Shown: positions 24,801-37,000 of the stretch, in pieces | Position numbering within the stretch: position 1 is the stretch's first letter | How the letters are laid out: every line of letters starts with the position of its first letter | Assembly: GCF_001625305.1 (NCBI RefSeq) | Contig: NW_017804420.1 | Coordinates: forward strand, 1,151,786 to 1,215,785 | DNA from: Branchiostoma belcheri | Taxonomy: Eukaryota > Chordata > Leptocardii > Amphioxiformes > Branchiostomatidae | DNA length: 64,000 nucleotides | Direction of reading: 5' to 3' | Program-made: the position numbers and the translations under genes | The notes under the pieces: model-generated | Seen by the model: only the letters and a program-made list of their open reading frames with translations | Told to the model about the DNA's origin: nothing | The model's database searches: none

Positions 24801-27682
24801 ACCTTCCATACTCTTTCTCATAGACGCTGTTTTACGTCACATATACAGGTAGGCTTTGGCTAGCCTGGGTACCATCCTCCGTAGTTTCTACTGGCTCTCG
24901 TCACTGGCTAGTGGCTTCCTCTGTTGTTAGCAGGATGAATGGATTGTGATTTTTAGCTACAGAAAACTTTTGTAGATGTCAATATTAGTACGTATGAATG
25001 TAAATTAGGCTATAATTGATGATGATAAATGATAGTGATAACATATTTACCATAGGTAAAGGATGACCATCATGGCATTTAGTAAAACAGTTGTCATCAT
25101 CTCCGCTGTTACGATTCATCACTGATGAGCGATCATTATTTCTTCACCCTGGCCAGCTATATAAGGTTGGTTACCCGGGTGACTTCCACAGTGTTTTGCC
25201 GTGCTACTTTAAGTTAGAGTTTTAGTTCGATGGTTGTGTCGTTGGATGTTATGTGTAGGTAGCAAGAGGTAATTTGCATGAGGGCTCAGACCCATTGTTA
25301 TGCCCTGTGCATCAGGTCTGTCCAGCAATCTGGTTTTATTTTTACCTGACCCTTTATAATATTTTGAACATTTCCCCCTAGCATCCCATTCAAGTCACCA
25401 AGGTGACCAATTATTTTGTCACACATCGTCATCACACTCACGCCACCCAACCAGCTATTCCTGTCTTGGTCCCTGGCCAGCTTTTTAAAAAAAATATTTC
25501 TTCTTGAAATAACAGAATTATAATACTGGGGTAATCTTCTTCAAGTAAAACTAATACACTTTTCCTCTATCCTTGCTGTCTGTGATGAGGGCTGTTGAAG
25601 TAATGGATGAAAATTCTGCAAGACAGAATTATTTTTGTGTCAGAAGTTTGTCTATAGTTTACATATGATTATGAGCCTCCAGACATGCTAATAATGTTGC
25701 ACTTGTATTTCCAATAAATGATTTATACATCTCTGATTCAGCTAGTAGTTGATTTTGTAAACTACCCAGTCACCGGGTGATACAAAATTAAATTTAATAG
25801 TGTATGTAAAAACAATTTTTGCACAAAAGCAGAAGCTAATAGTACATTAGCTAATAGTATTTGAATTATCTTCTCAATGATTATGGAAAGTAGGTGGTAT
25901 GTTAATGAATGTTTATACAGGATGGTGCTCTCAATGATATGATTTATTAAGAGAGCAGCTGCTCTGAAATAAGAAACTCTAAACTTTTAATGTCCTTTGA
26001 ATCTAAACATAACTGGAGTTTGTTTTCATTCACCAGGGTAGACAGTAATCCTGAAATACTTTAGGGGCTACCTTCAGTTGATGCTCAGACTCTTGGATTG
26101 AAGAATTTCTCGATATTTTCATACCATTATGAAGGCATGTTGCTGTAAAGAAAATGGTGGACAGCTCAGATGCCACTACAACGTGACCAGGTCCTGTTCA
26201 TGTTTATTTGACCTCATGCGATCCTGTTCATAGATGTTATACAGAGACTCACAGAGTATGTAATGATCACAGGTAAAGACATTAACGATGTGACACAACA
26301 CAGAATCGTGCACATAGTGTATCCCTACGTGTACAACAGTATGTAACTTGCCTCCTGTTTAGGTTAACAGAACCTCCTGTTAAAAGCATCACCCCGGTCT
26401 TCGGAACAGGTTTTGGACAGCTCGACATGATTCATCCATTCTGGACATGTATTAAAGTTGACTTGTCCTACAAACCATTCTCTGTCCCACACAAATGTTT
26501 AAAAATACCAGACTTAACGGCTTGATATGGCAGATCAGCATGCCGGCCCCAGTTATGGTTGCCTTGCCTAGATCATAGCCCCTCCCTAATGGTCACATAC
26601 CGAGGATACCGATCCAGTTATTCCTTTGGTATTCTTGACACTGACCAATGTGAGTGACAGGAGACCATGTTTCCGATGATAACCGTAATGTTCTAACTTC
26701 AGTTTTGTAGACAAGCAATAGTTGACGACATTTTTCTGAGTCAGTCGTTCACACGATGTGAAATTATGTGCCGCATATTCCGATGTCATGCTCAGGTGGT
26801 ATGGTCATCAGGGACTATTTTGAACTCTTCTTTCTAAATAAAGACTGACAGAGAGCCGGAGTGTAATCCTAGCCCCCCACCTACTAGTTTCCCTGCTTAT
26901 ATTTAGGTTTATTAAGATTTGTGTAGTTTTCAGATGGCAGGGGACCAGTGAATGCCACAGAGCCGCTGTATTCCTTGGCAGAGAGTGAAAGGCTCATCAT
27001 TCAAAAGCTGTAGCACTCTAACAACCTCAGGTATATCATGTTGTCCTGTATCTTTTCCTTTGGTGATCTCTGTCAGAGAACATGTGTGACACGAGGCATT
27101 GATATATGCAACATTTGTAAATGGCATAATGGTGGTGAAATTCATATGTCTCTGTTGTGTAGCTAGTAGCCATCTGATTTTCAGTTTATATCTCTTTTAT
27201 CTGTATTGAGTGGGTATCATGTGTAGTATTCTGTGATTCTGGCCAAATTTCTGTCATTCTTTTTGTAGTACCCCCGGTATGATTTGATACACTGTTTTCC
27301 CAGCTTGTCCCTTTGAGTAACCAAAGTCAGTGGTCATGCTGTTCTGAAATGTCAGCTATTGTAATGATAGCGTGGCTGAACAGATCTAGGGGGTATTAAA
27401 GCCTGCAAGGTCTTGGGAACAAATGTTCAAATTTTAGGACTTTTGTAGGAATTTTAGACAGATTATTTTCTATTACTTGTAGGAGAGGGAGTCTTTGATC
27501 TATGATTGCATTTCAACAACCCTGTTGTTTTGTATCAACAAGATAAAAGTTCATCATTCCTTTACTTGTTGCACCATATTCAGGATGCTACTGCTGATTC
27601 ATAATGATAATGAATTGTTTGATACATTTTTTCACATTTCTTCACCGTGTTTACATTTATCGTTAATGATATGGTTGCTACT

Positions 27683-27843
27683 CTCCAAGCAGATGTTGGA
27701 TGGGACCAGTTCTAATGTGCCCCATTTCCATTATTGCATTAATAAATTTTCAGCTGGCCTATCCATTGACTATTAGAAAACTGGACAAGGTCACACAACC
27801 TTCTCATCCAACAGGCTCCATCCAACCTCTGCTTGGAGCGTGA
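27683..27843. repeat. Short inverted-repeat element with CTCCAAGCAGA ends
   Basis: Ends: CTCTCCAAGCAGATGTTGGATGGGACC at the left and, in reverse complement, CGCTCCAAGCAGAGGTTGGATGGAGCC at the right. The same CTCCAAGCAGA motif also bounds a shorter structure at about 28110-28240 and occurs singly at about 59006, suggesting a MITE family. No coding capacity. Confidence 0.55.
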
Positions 27844-28036
27844 GGATGTCGCTTCATGTATATGATAAGAATATAATCATTTTTGCATCAAAACATGTTT
27901 GCAGATGGCCACTTACATGTAGCAATGCTAGCTTCCATGTAGATTGTACATCAATGTAAGACTAACCTTTCCACCGTCATATTAACTTTCTGTTTTTGTT
28001 GTTGCCTTTGCTTGATGCAGGTCTAAGGCTCTAAGC

Positions 28037-31000
28037 ATGTCTGGGCAAACGTAAGTAAGAGCTGCATATCTTCCACGATGTAACAATTGCTAACTGTACT
28101 CATGCCTAATCTCCAAGCAGATGCTCAGGGGGAAATCAAAACATTTTTTGGCTGTACCATTGTTCTGTGTGTCATGTCAGAAAAATGTGACAGCCAAAAA
28201 TATATTATGCTTTTCTGTTCCGATATCTGCTTGGAAATTACTCATGCCTTGATGATGATGATGTGGAGAAGCATGGCTGTGCTCAACGCTCTGGTGTGGT
28301 GCTCCTGTATCTACTCTAGATCAACAGGTTGGTCACCAGTGCCTTCTGAAACTCTATGATGGGAAATATTGCACCAAATCTAACACTCCAAGCTAGAATG
28401 CCTCTGTACGAAGACTTCATTGATTGACCAAGTCCCCAGCATTCAGCATCATGCCCATTTTTCTTTTTTTTTGCCCCTTTTTTCTCCTTCATCCACAGTA
28501 CTCAGCCCTTCATACTAACCAAGAAGCCAGTAGGAGGCCCAAATACTAACTGCCTTTTTGGACTGTTCCCTTTAAAAGTAGTAAACTTTGAATGCATCAT
28601 CTGAATTTCAGAAGGCAAGAGTCCCTGTAGCTGCATAAGGTGACTTGGAAGTGTGGTAAAATTGCTGTTGACATTGGCCATAATCATCCCACTGTCATGA
28701 CCTCATCAGACACAGAAATAGATGTGGACACCACACCTGAGCGTGGCGTGGCTGATTTAAGGGGCTATTGGAGCAGGTAGGGTGCCACTTCACCAAGCAT
28801 TAACAGTACTGGCTTGCACCATTGAGTAAAGCTTGGCCAAGGATGGAGCTCCAAACCACTACATATATGTAACGTTAGCTTTGCATAACTGCAATGTGAT
28901 TCCACCTTTCCATTTTACTGTTGGATTCCAGTGTTCCTCATAAGGCCATCATGTGTACATGTGTGTAGTACTTCATTATCTGTGTCTTTGAGCTCAATAG
29001 ACTTCATGTTCAATGTTTGTGGACAACTGATGCTCAGATATTACAGCTGCTCTGTTCAGTAGCAACTGGTCAGCAGTTGACATCAACAATTTGCTGGACA
29101 TCTGGACAACAGGCAGATGAGCTACAACACATTACGACAACACCGATGACTTTTATGACTGTTCTCTGTTCAAACATACATTGTACTACTAGTACTAGTA
29201 TCTTAGGGAGTGCACTAAGGCTTGACTCCAGGCTACTGCTCTCTCTGTGACAATTTTAGTTTCGCTTCATTATTGTACTTCTGCGAGCAGGGCAACAGAC
29301 TCACCTACTGGAGAAATGGCTGAACAACCAAGGAAGACCAGACCTGGGAAGTTCACTCCTCCCACCTTCAGTAAGGTTAGTAGCATTTTATATTCTGTAA
29401 ATTTGTAAATCTTACAATATGTGCTAGTAAGCAAAGAGTTAGTCTGGCACTGGACTAGCCAACCTGAACCCTCCACACTGGTGTAAAGAGCCAGAATGCA
29501 TTGTCTGGGGCTTGTAGTAAGAATGCCAGGGTGGTGCTGAACTGGTGCCCAGCAGGAAAAAGGAAGAGGGAAGGCCAAGCAATGACTTGGGAAAGGAAAG
29601 TTGAGTGGAACCTTGCAGAGATGGGTTGTAGATGGGAGGGGGCACAACAGACAGTACCATAACATCGGACAAATTACGAGGTTATACATTGTGTCCTTGG
29701 GAAAAGCACTTTACAAAACATAATTTCACAAACTTTGGTTGGGGAGGTAAAGCTGGTGGAAGAAGCGAAATGAGTTCCACCCTCCAATACCGTGCCCTCA
29801 GGACACGGTAGACTAACAGCCCACTGCTCCAGAAAGGCCATTGGACTACCTTTTACTTTTTTTAATGTTGTGCAGATCCTGGACTTGGAGATCTCAGGAA
29901 TGGAGGGCCACCCGTTGGTGCTCGAGGTGAATGTAAAGGGCACCCCCCTCCCCCAGGTCCAGTGGTTCCGAGAGGGCGCACCCATCCAGAACAACCCTGC
30001 TTTCACTGTGGACCAGACTGGTATGTGGCTGACATTACTGTCTTGTTTAAGGTTGTATTTGTGCATTTAAGGATGACATCCTGTAGTCTGTGTAACGCAA
30101 ACTCTGCCGTCCGCGGCTTTAGTGGCCCCTCCCCACGGGGGGCGGCTGGATGTTGGGCGGCCGGCAACTCTAAAACGATTTAATCAGGCTAACGTCCTGT
30201 CTATAGTTTTCAATTGTTGTGTCGGAAAAGACATCGTTTGCAAACATCCCACGAAAAACGTGAAAAATCTGGGTTTTGCACAGGCACAGTGTGTTCTACT
30301 GATGTGCTTAGCTGTATCAGTTAACAATGTTACAGGTGAAGTGTGTACCCTGGTCATTGCTGAGGCATACCCCGAGGATTCTGGGAACTACACAGCCACC
30401 GCAGCCAACTTCTACGGCAGCCAGTCCTGCCAGGCAATCGTTACCGTGAAAGGTCAGAAAGAACTTGCTGGTATGATTATTCACTCAATACATTCATGGG
30501 CAAAATCATGCAGTAGAAAGAAGTAGGTAGGCTTATTTTTTTGAATAAGGTATGCATTTATGCATTTTCTTCATGACAGAGACCAATGTGCAATGGCCAA
30601 GTGGGTAGAGTGATGGCTTTGCATTCGGTAGGTCGTGAGTTTGATCCCCAGCAGAGTCATTTTTCTCTGCTTAGCACTCAGCATTTAGTGAGAAAGAGTA
30701 CTGGTAGATTAGCCCCTGCTGTAGTGATTAAATTACTGTTTGGCCCAAGGGCTATTGAAATGGAGATGGGCACTGTCCAATGCACCTTCTACTACTAACA
30801 TTTATGACAAACTGCAGTATACATGTAACATGTTACAATAATTATTTATACACAAATTTCCCTTTATTTCCATACATTGGCACTACATGTATATTGATTG
30901 GTATGTATTATAATTTATATGATATTGAATACTACAAATGTAACGTTACATGTACCATTGTCAGGCAGCAGGAAAAAGGATAGGGATAGCCATTCAGTAT

Positions 31001-34000
31001 TTAAAGACCCTCTGGCTGTGCTTTAAAAATTGTAGATATTGAAAATAGTTATCTTTGGATATTACTAAAGAAAACTTTTGAAAACTTTTTTTCCAGGCAA
31101 AGATGATCCAGGTTACATCCCACCTCCACCAGCCAGGTAGGTTAGGCCACAGTTCTAAAGGAACATGTTGTTTGGAACTTAACTCACATGGAAGACTGAG
31201 TTATAAACATTTGTACCTTTCTTTGTTTCGTACATTCTGGTACTTCGACCTGGAGTGTCAGGCTTAGTGTATACATTTTTCCTAGCATCAAGCCATGTAC
31301 TCTGTTTGCTTATACAGACTGTATTTCCCTTTTTTGACATCGTTGTGTTTGTTATTTTGATAGTAACGGACCTGCTGTACTGCCAGACACACCACTCCCA
31401 CCTCCCCCTGCCAATGTCCAGCCAACCAGGTCAGCCACACTAACATACATTTTGTACATGCATACACTTATTGTACATCATTATCATACATGTACATGGC
31501 CTCCAGTAGTTGGTACTGGCCATAGATTTCATTGACCGACTGTCACCTTCTTCAAGGACAAAGATGACTTGTTCTGATTCCTACTGCAGCTAGGTGTCAC
31601 TGCTGCAATGTCACAAATGCGGTCCCGAATGCGGTATAACTTCATAGTGTCAGATTATGAAAACTACATCAAACAAGCTTTGATGTAATTTTCACAACTA
31701 CCGGGGTAGGAGGAACTAAATTCACATAATGGCAGTACAAACCAGAACTAGTCGTTGTTGCTCTGAAGAAGGTAACAGACAGTCACTGAAACATTGGATG
31801 TGAAAACCCACTTGTTGTTGAATAAAGAACCTTCTATACAATTACCAAATGTACAAAAATGTAGTTTTCTGCTGACCGAAAGTCCATGATTTCCATTTGA
31901 CTCTACGACTAACTTGTTTCCAGTGGCCTGATGGATGACCTGCCTCCCCCGCCGCCGGAGGAGGAGAGGAAGGGTCCTGATGCAGCTGTGAGGGCGCAGC
32001 AGACTCGTGTGACAGACGTACGTACATGCAGTAAGGGGTGCAGTACTGGCACAGGTGTAAGGGGGCTCTGCTACATAAACCACTGCTCTTTGAACAACGC
32101 CTGGAAAAAATGTTGTGTTTAAGGTTAATGTTACAGTCCTTAAAAAAATGGGGTAGGTAGGTAGGTAGGTAGGTAGGTAGGTAGAGTTCTATTAGTTTTC
32201 TTCCTTTTAAATTTTGGCTACCAGGTATCCAACAAGTACAGTTGAACAATGTAAAATTGATATGCATCAGGACAAAATTTTATGTCAATTCCCAAAAAAG
32301 AATAGGGTTGGTAACAGTCTGGCACCAGATTCAGATTTTCCACCTTTGAACCTTTGCCTGGTATTCTTTTGTTTTTTCTTTTGTTTTTTTCATCATCATT
32401 TGTTTTTTTAGGAGTACCATGATCGTTTGAGGAACCCTCCACCTGCACAGCAGGAGGTTAGTCACATGCATGTATCTACCCAGGAGAAATTAGTACTTAG
32501 TACACAATGCGGCATTGCCATTAAAAGTTGTATCTTCACAATATACAAATGCTTAACTGCTATGGAAATGCTAAGTAGTTATAGTTTATCTTTGTGTGTG
32601 CAAAGATCAGTGTTCTTGCAATATCAACATGACTAGAAATAAGCATTGACTTTTCTGTTGTAAAAGGCTTTGAAAAGTATGTCTATAATTACAACTGACT
32701 GTGCAGTGTTTAAGGTGGAATTGTTCTGTGTTTGTGTAGTTAGTAGCTTTATAGACTGTTTGTCTTTACTGTCTTTTTTAAGCCTTTTAGAATCAGCAGC
32801 AAGACAAAAACTACATGTAGTTACAGGTCCCTATTCTAATTGTTATAGTATTTGACTGTGTTCGGAATGTCTTTGTCCAGTGCAACTTGGAAAATCTTAT
32901 ATAGATTTCTCAAGTTGATTGTAAATGTCTCGTAAGAACAGGAAGAATGGGCGAGATTGCAGCTTCTGAGGGGTTTCCAAGTCCCTACCAAGCAGGTTAC
33001 CCAGCTTGCTTGTAGTTACATGTACAACACACATGTATACTACATTGTAGTTTGAAACAATAGTCGAGGAATTCATGCATGTCAGACACTGAGCTTTCTC
33101 ATCATACAGGTGTGGTATTTCTACTGTACATTTTATCATAACAAACACCCATCAGAACATAGATATCAGCTACTAGGGTTTGCTGGTTGGGTTCCTGTAG
33201 AGTAGTGGCCATGGTGCCAGCCTGTGTTGTCTACTGTAATCTTTCATGTAGATCTAGACTAAGTGTTTTTCTTACAGCAGTGTTAAGAACAACTTAAGAC
33301 TATCCTTAGACTAATAATATCTATAAGCTACCTCATTTTCTTTATATGTGGAAATAATCATTTTTCGGCTTACAGATTTATATTGTTTTACCAGTAATTG
33401 TTTTCTCCCAAACTCGAGTTAGTTATGGTCCACACTATTTGATTTTTCACAAATTCATAAGTTGTTTTCTTATCATGTCATACGTGTAAATAATCAACAG
33501 TCATCTTTCAATTTTGCAAGAATAATACAGGGTAATAGTTTTAACTTGTTGCTGTTTTTGGTTTGAGCATGACTTGGAGATTTGCAGGATGATGATGAAA
33601 AAGAAAGGTGCAAGCTGTATAACTTAAAAGTGTCAGAGTATGAAAACTAAATCAAACAAGAATTCCGAGATTTCATACCTCCATGAAATATGGGCTTGAT
33701 ATGTAAATGTAAATTTCTTCTTTAATTATGCAAATTACCTCTGCATTAACATGATATATGCATCATGATGTATGTTAACTTTTGATTAAGTTACAGATGT
33801 CCCAAGTATGACATTCCCATCACTCATCATTAAGAAATCATAGAATTTTTGCATAAATTATGCAAATTAGGTCATCATTTGCATAATTAGTATCTGCCTG
33901 CCATAGGTTACATACATTTCATGCATGAAAGTAGTATAATGCAAAACACTGTAATTATAGAATTTCCTCATTAATTATGCAAATAAAGTCCTCATTTGCA

Positions 34001-37000
34001 TAATTTGCATTTAATCATGTACATCTCTCTCTCAGCTACCTACACACCAAAAATTATGAAAATATGTTGTTCCTATCTGGACTTATTGGCTTTTAAACAT
34101 TTCGCCAGAAAGTGCCCTGCAGTTCCAGAACAAGCTGCTAGGGGGACCAAACTCACACCAATTATTCCTGACAGGATAAGCTATCTATCACCAAAACATC
34201 AAGACCATAGCTTGTTCAGGACAAAAAATACAAAAACCGGAAGTTCTGCTGCAGTACCAAGGTCATCCACCAGGAGGCCCATATTTGACCCTGACCTTTG
34301 TATGTCCAAGACTTACCAGCACACCAAATATCATCGCAATCCATAAAGGCGTTCTGAAGTTATGCTGACCACAAAGTTGCGGAAACACACACAGACAGAC
34401 AGACACACACACAGACAGACAGACATACAGACAGACACGCCAAAAACAATACCTCCATTTTTCATGGAGGTAACAAGCTTTGATGTAATTTTCACAACAC
34501 ACATGTAGGAGGAACTAAAGTAATGATAACAAGTGCAAATTAGTGCTGTTGTGGAAGAGGGGGTGTATATCCCATGAGTATGCCAATCATTTTTCAGGAG
34601 CATTGTATATTTTCAGTGCACCTACGCACGACATGCAGGTGTTTTCCATTTCCACAGTTATCGGGCTGTAGACAGGATAACTGTGGGAGATTGTGCTTAT
34701 CTGTTGTCCATTGTGTTTTCAGGAATGTGAGAGAATGTGATTGTGAGCTTGCTGCCATGACAGTGAAGATCACATGTGTCATACCATGCATGCCTGACAT
34801 TGGAGCAGGAGGCACAACTAACTAGCATGGGCCTGTATATCTTCACACACTTGTGGAATATGATATAGTGCATGGCATGATCTGCTTTGCTTGGCTCCGC
34901 CACCACCGCTGACAGAATGGTAAGCACATCAAAGTTTACACTGTACAACTGTCCGCTCTAACAGACCTTTGTCAGTGTACATCCTAAACCTCTTTTTTTT
35001 TCACCTTTTAGCAAAAGGGGAAAGTACATAACTCTCCTGTCAGGATGTCTAGATGTGATGATCCTTTACAGGAATTGATATTGTAGCATAATAGTAAATT
35101 GTGAGTCTCTTCCAAGATCCTGACCTATAGGGACTCTTCACTTTTATCAGTATATAGGACTCATAGGTCTGGCACTGGATATTATACACTATACCAAGCA
35201 GTCCTGCTTCTTCTTTTGAAGTCTTGTAAATTACTAGGCTCCATTAACAACAGTCTTCTTGTTGGAGTAGTTGTGAAATACAATGTATACGATAGCTCAG
35301 GCTCAGTCTGTCAGAAATGCAAAGCCAGCAATCCAATTTTTTGATAGGTTGGAGAATCCACGTCAGTTGAGATAGATCAGTGTGAATATAGATTGGAATT
35401 CAAGCAGTGTGTTGTGATCTAGTGGCCAGAAAATTGTCCCTAGAACTACCCGGTATGCAAAGGCCAATGTACATGTAGGTAGTATAGGTGATACAAAGTC
35501 ATGTGTCATTCTTTACATCACTTGGCATTGCCATAGTAGGAAGGATGTATTTGTTTTTTCAGTAAAATGTCTCAAAGGGCTTCCCTGACCAGGTTATTGT
35601 GCTTCAATACTACATTTCTGATGTAGAAGTCAGATATCAAACAACCCATAACCCAAATCTTTTATAACAGTATAAAAATACTCATTTTGTTTGGAGATAA
35701 TAAGATTTCACCTCTGTTGGTCCAAATCTCCTTCATAATCCAGTTTATTGATTTAGTTCTCCTAGCTTTGGTTGTGCTTGTCTGTCTATCAGCCAGTTGT
35801 TTGGTACACTAGTATCTCTTGTTCTGTAGCCCGTGTCAATGACCACATGTCTTGAACCATGTAGGAGTTCAGAGTGTCTGGTTTTGAAGAGCGTCTGATG
35901 AGGGAAATAGAGCATCGTCTGGAGAAAAGTGTAGATGCAGTGGGCGTGTTTGAGAATGTGCCACAGGCCCAGTGGCGGGCCCCCATGTTTGGCAAGAGGG
36001 TTCAGAACTACAAGGTGTTGGAGGGAGGAACTGCCAGCTTCAGTTGTCGTGTGGTGGGACTACCGACTCCCAAGGTATGGCGGCCTCTCATCCTGTCCTG
36101 CCTCCTTTGGTGTGCTGCATAAGCTCAATAAAGTTAAAACAAAGAGGAAAATAAAAGCATGGCTGTATCATGTTAAAGAAAAAAAAACAAAGGAAAATGC
36201 ATCCTAGTAATGGATTATAAAATATAGCTCTTTTAACAGAAATGATAGCAAGAAGTAGGGACAGCTCTAAAAGCAGACTCAAAACTTGTGAATAAAGTGA
36301 TGACTGAATACCTTGTAGTTAATACAGAAGTTTGTTGTGTGATGCCTTCCTTCCAGATATACTGGTTTAAGGATGGGCAGGAGATCCCTCCTGACTCAGA
36401 AAAGTACTTGATGCAGAGTGCCCCTGATGGCACTTGTTACTTACACATCCCTGATGCCACCCTGCATGTGGAGGGACAGTACACTATCATGGCAGTCAGC
36501 CCTGCAGGAAAGGTGAGGCGTGTGGTCGCCATAGTTCATCACACATTACAACACTTACAAGAAATCATAGATTTCAAACTTTTGGTATATAGGTACATTT
36601 TTTGTTAACGTCATCTGGCTATTAAAATCATCTGTTAAACAGCTCTCATAAAATTTTGCCAACTAAACATTCCTACCTCAACTACATCAAACACAATTTT
36701 CCTCAATAATCTCTTTGTAGATTAATGACTCTCTGCTCTCTCTACTGATACTCTTTGTGACTGCTTCTTACCAGTCCATGTTGCCCATACACCAGCACAT
36801 CAACCAAAAAGACCTTCAATAATTACGTAAATACATTAGAACTGTATTTGCCACTGTGTTTGCCACGTGCCGGATGTAACTATCACAAGTTTTCCATGTA
36901 AAGAAAAGTCTATGTGATCGTGACTGGCATTAGGACTAGTTCTTCTTCACCTGTATCATTTTGTGTCTTCTTGTCTCCTTTCATAGTGTCATGGTCAGGT

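Larger units (their letters stand above)
18691..28020. other. Long region without a recognisable gene
   Basis: About 9.3 kb between the divergent CAX and palladin genes. It probably contains palladin upstream sequence, because the first coding exon at 28021 begins at a splice acceptor and therefore needs at least one upstream non-coding exon. No open frame here resembles a known protein. Contents noted: a tandem duplication at 20588-20701, a MITE at 22638-22931, a SINE fragment near 24690 and an inverted pair near 27683-27843. Confidence 0.5.

Noticed and set aside
29270..29689. A 139-codon minus-strand frame
   Set aside because: It is antisense to palladin exon 2 and adjacent intron and shows no recognisable motif.
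30600..30660. A possible functional tRNA gene
   Set aside because: The A and B boxes are present, but the cloverleaf is not intact and the body and tail match a SINE with another copy at 24690.
31842..32267. A 141-codon minus-strand frame
   Set aside because: It is antisense to palladin exon 7 and includes the (GTAG)n microsatellite, read as repeated YLPT.
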